From Firmicutes bacterium HGW-Firmicutes-10 (GTDB lineage: Bacteria > Bacillota_I > Bacilli_A > Erysipelotrichales > Erysipelotrichaceae): a stretch of 7,600 nt of DNA. Below, piece after piece: positions 6,698 through 7,600 of the stretch. The notes beneath the pieces were generated by a model that saw nothing but the letters and a program-made list of their open reading frames with translations, had not been told where the DNA came from and ran no database searches. Positions within the stretch are counted from its first letter, which is position 1, and every line of letters starts with the position of its first letter. The DNA lies in contig PHAF01000090.1 of the NCBI GenBank assembly GCA_002841605.1, positions 1 through 7,600 on the forward strand, given 5' to 3'. Position numbers and translations under genes: made by a program.

Positions 6698-7600
6698 TTC
6701 AACGATATTCAAGGCCCCGGATGTCAAAACTTTGGTCAGATGAGCAGCGCTTTATGGCTTGGTTGGATGTGGAGTTGGCGGTAGTCGATTATTATCATGA
6801 TCAAGGAGTGATCAGTGATGATGAGCAAAAACTTCTTCATAAGGCAACCTTTAATATTGACCGTATCAATGAAATTGAATTACAGACACGTCATGACGTC
6901 GTTGCTTTTACGCGTTCGCTCAGTGAGTCGTTGGGTGAGGAAGCCCGCTGGATTCATTATGGTCTGACAAGTACAGATGTCGTGGATACGGCGTTAGGAG
7001 TCGTATTTAAAAAGGTGAATGCGATCTTGCTTGAAGATTTATTGATTTTAAAAGAGACACTGAGAAATCAGGCAATCAAATATAAACATACGCCATGCAT
7101 CGGCCGTACCCACGGCGTGCATGCGGATATCACGAGTTTCGGTTTGAAGTTTGCGTTGTGGTTTGATGAGATCAATCGTCAGATCGAACGTTTTCAACAG
7201 GTGAGTAGAGAAATTGAGGTTGGTAAGATCAGCGGAGCTGTCGGGACATTTGCGCACACTTCACCGCAGTTACAGGATTATGTATGTGAGAAGTTGGGAC
7301 TGGCTTCATCCAATATATCCACTCAGACTTTGCAACGGGATCGTCATGCACATTATCTGTCGGTATTGGCATTGATCGCTTCGACCTTAGAGAAAATCGG
7401 GGTCGAACTGCGACATTTACAACGCACGGAAGTCCGTGAAGTCGAAGAGGGGTTTGCGAAGGGTCAAAAAGGATCTTCGGCGATGCCTCACAAACGCAAC
7501 CCGATATCTTCGGAGAATATTGCGGGTTGTGCACGCATCATCCGTGGATACATGACCGCTTCTTTTGAAAACATTCCGCTTTGGCATGAGCGTGATATCA
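6694..7600 (+). CDS. purB: Adenylosuccinate lyase, N-terminal 302 codons (3' truncated by window)
   Basis: PurB splits fumarate from SAICAR (giving AICAR for PurH) and from adenylosuccinate (giving AMP). The frame is open from ATG 6694 to the window edge with no stop: 302 of about 430 residues of the Bacillus-type enzyme. It belongs to the fumarase/aspartase superfamily. Visible motifs are MIQRYSRPRM at the N-terminus, TRHDVVAFTR (residues 65-74) with a conserved His67, GLTSTDVVDTA (90-100), GRTHGVHA (137-144) with catalytic His140, QTLQRDRHA (211-219), and the superfamily signature SSAMPHKRNP (261-270) on the flexible loop with catalytic Ser262. It continues into the conserved PLWHERDI at the edge. 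AAGGA at 6680-6684 lies nine bases before the start, and the start overlaps the purD stop as ATGA. No purE or purK lies between purD and purB. Confidence 0.97.
   Translation, partial: MIQRYSRPRMSKLWSDEQRFMAWLDVELAVVDYYHDQGVISDDEQKLLHKATFNIDRINEIELQTRHDVVAFTRSLSESLGEEARWIHYGLTSTDVVDTALGVVFKKVNAILLEDLLILKETLRNQAIKYKHTPCIGRTHGVHADITSFGLKFALWFDEINRQIERFQQVSREIEVGKISGAVGTFAHTSPQLQDYVCEKLGLASSNISTQTLQRDRHAHYLSVLALIASTLEKIGVELRHLQRTEVREVEEGFAKGQKGSSAMPHKRNPISSENIAGCARIIRGYMTASFENIPLWHERDI

Noticed and set aside
6131..6727. Long antisense open frame (198 codons) across the purD 3' end and the purD/purB junction, with another (155 codons) at 5627-6094
   Set aside because: Both are opposite a strongly supported purD, lack recognisable domains, and have the His/Ile/Arg-rich composition typical of the complement of a coding strand.
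1..7600. Internal promoters, Rho-independent terminators, riboswitches or PurR-type sites
   Set aside because: There is no intergenic space longer than 10 bases, and I saw no convincing GC-rich stem followed by a T run or paired -35/-10 boxes; such elements would be expected upstream of the window.

Overview
The window is wholly coding on the + strand. It is the interior of one de novo purine biosynthesis operon in the order purL(3' end)-purC-purF-purM-purN-purH-purD-purB(5' part). All eight products match well-known families over their full visible length with the expected active-site motifs. I see no mobile element, RNA gene, CRISPR array, foreign-looking segment or unknown gene.

Organism: the proteins look most like those of Bacillota. 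PurF is the Bacillus type, with a propeptide and four cysteines placed to hold a [4Fe-4S] cluster. PurB begins like the Bacillus enzyme (MIQRYSRP). The PurL tail has the GKMGHTER form known from the large single-chain PurL of clostridia and streptococci. Base composition looks moderate by eye (not computed). The gene order is neither that of Bacillus subtilis (purEKBCSQLFMNHD) nor the usual streptococcal one (purC-L-F-M-N-H-D-E-K-B). A gut-type anaerobic Bacillota lineage, for example Erysipelotrichia or a clostridial group, is a reasonable guess but is not proven here.

Layout: 1-213 purL C-terminus; 219-938 purC; 931-2337 purF; 2348-3367 purM; 3364-3936 purN; 3933-5456 purH; 5453-6697 purD; 6694-7600 purB, running off the window. 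Only 15 bases lie outside genes (214-218 and 2338-2347). The last five genes (M, N, H, D, B) are joined by four identical ATGA start/stop overlaps, and purC/purF overlap by 8 bases. This points to one polycistronic message with translational coupling. No internal promoter or terminator is visible; control elements such as a promoter, PurR site or purine riboswitch would have to lie upstream of the window.

Pathway: PurF makes phosphoribosylamine from PRPP and glutamine, PurD adds glycine, PurN formylates, PurL amidates, and PurM closes the imidazole ring to AIR. PurC makes SAICAR from CAIR, PurB releases AICAR (and also acts in AMP synthesis), and PurH formylates and closes the ring to IMP. 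The only IMP-pathway step with no gene in view is AIR carboxylation (PurE/PurK). The findings below are modest; I found no evidence of a new biological system.
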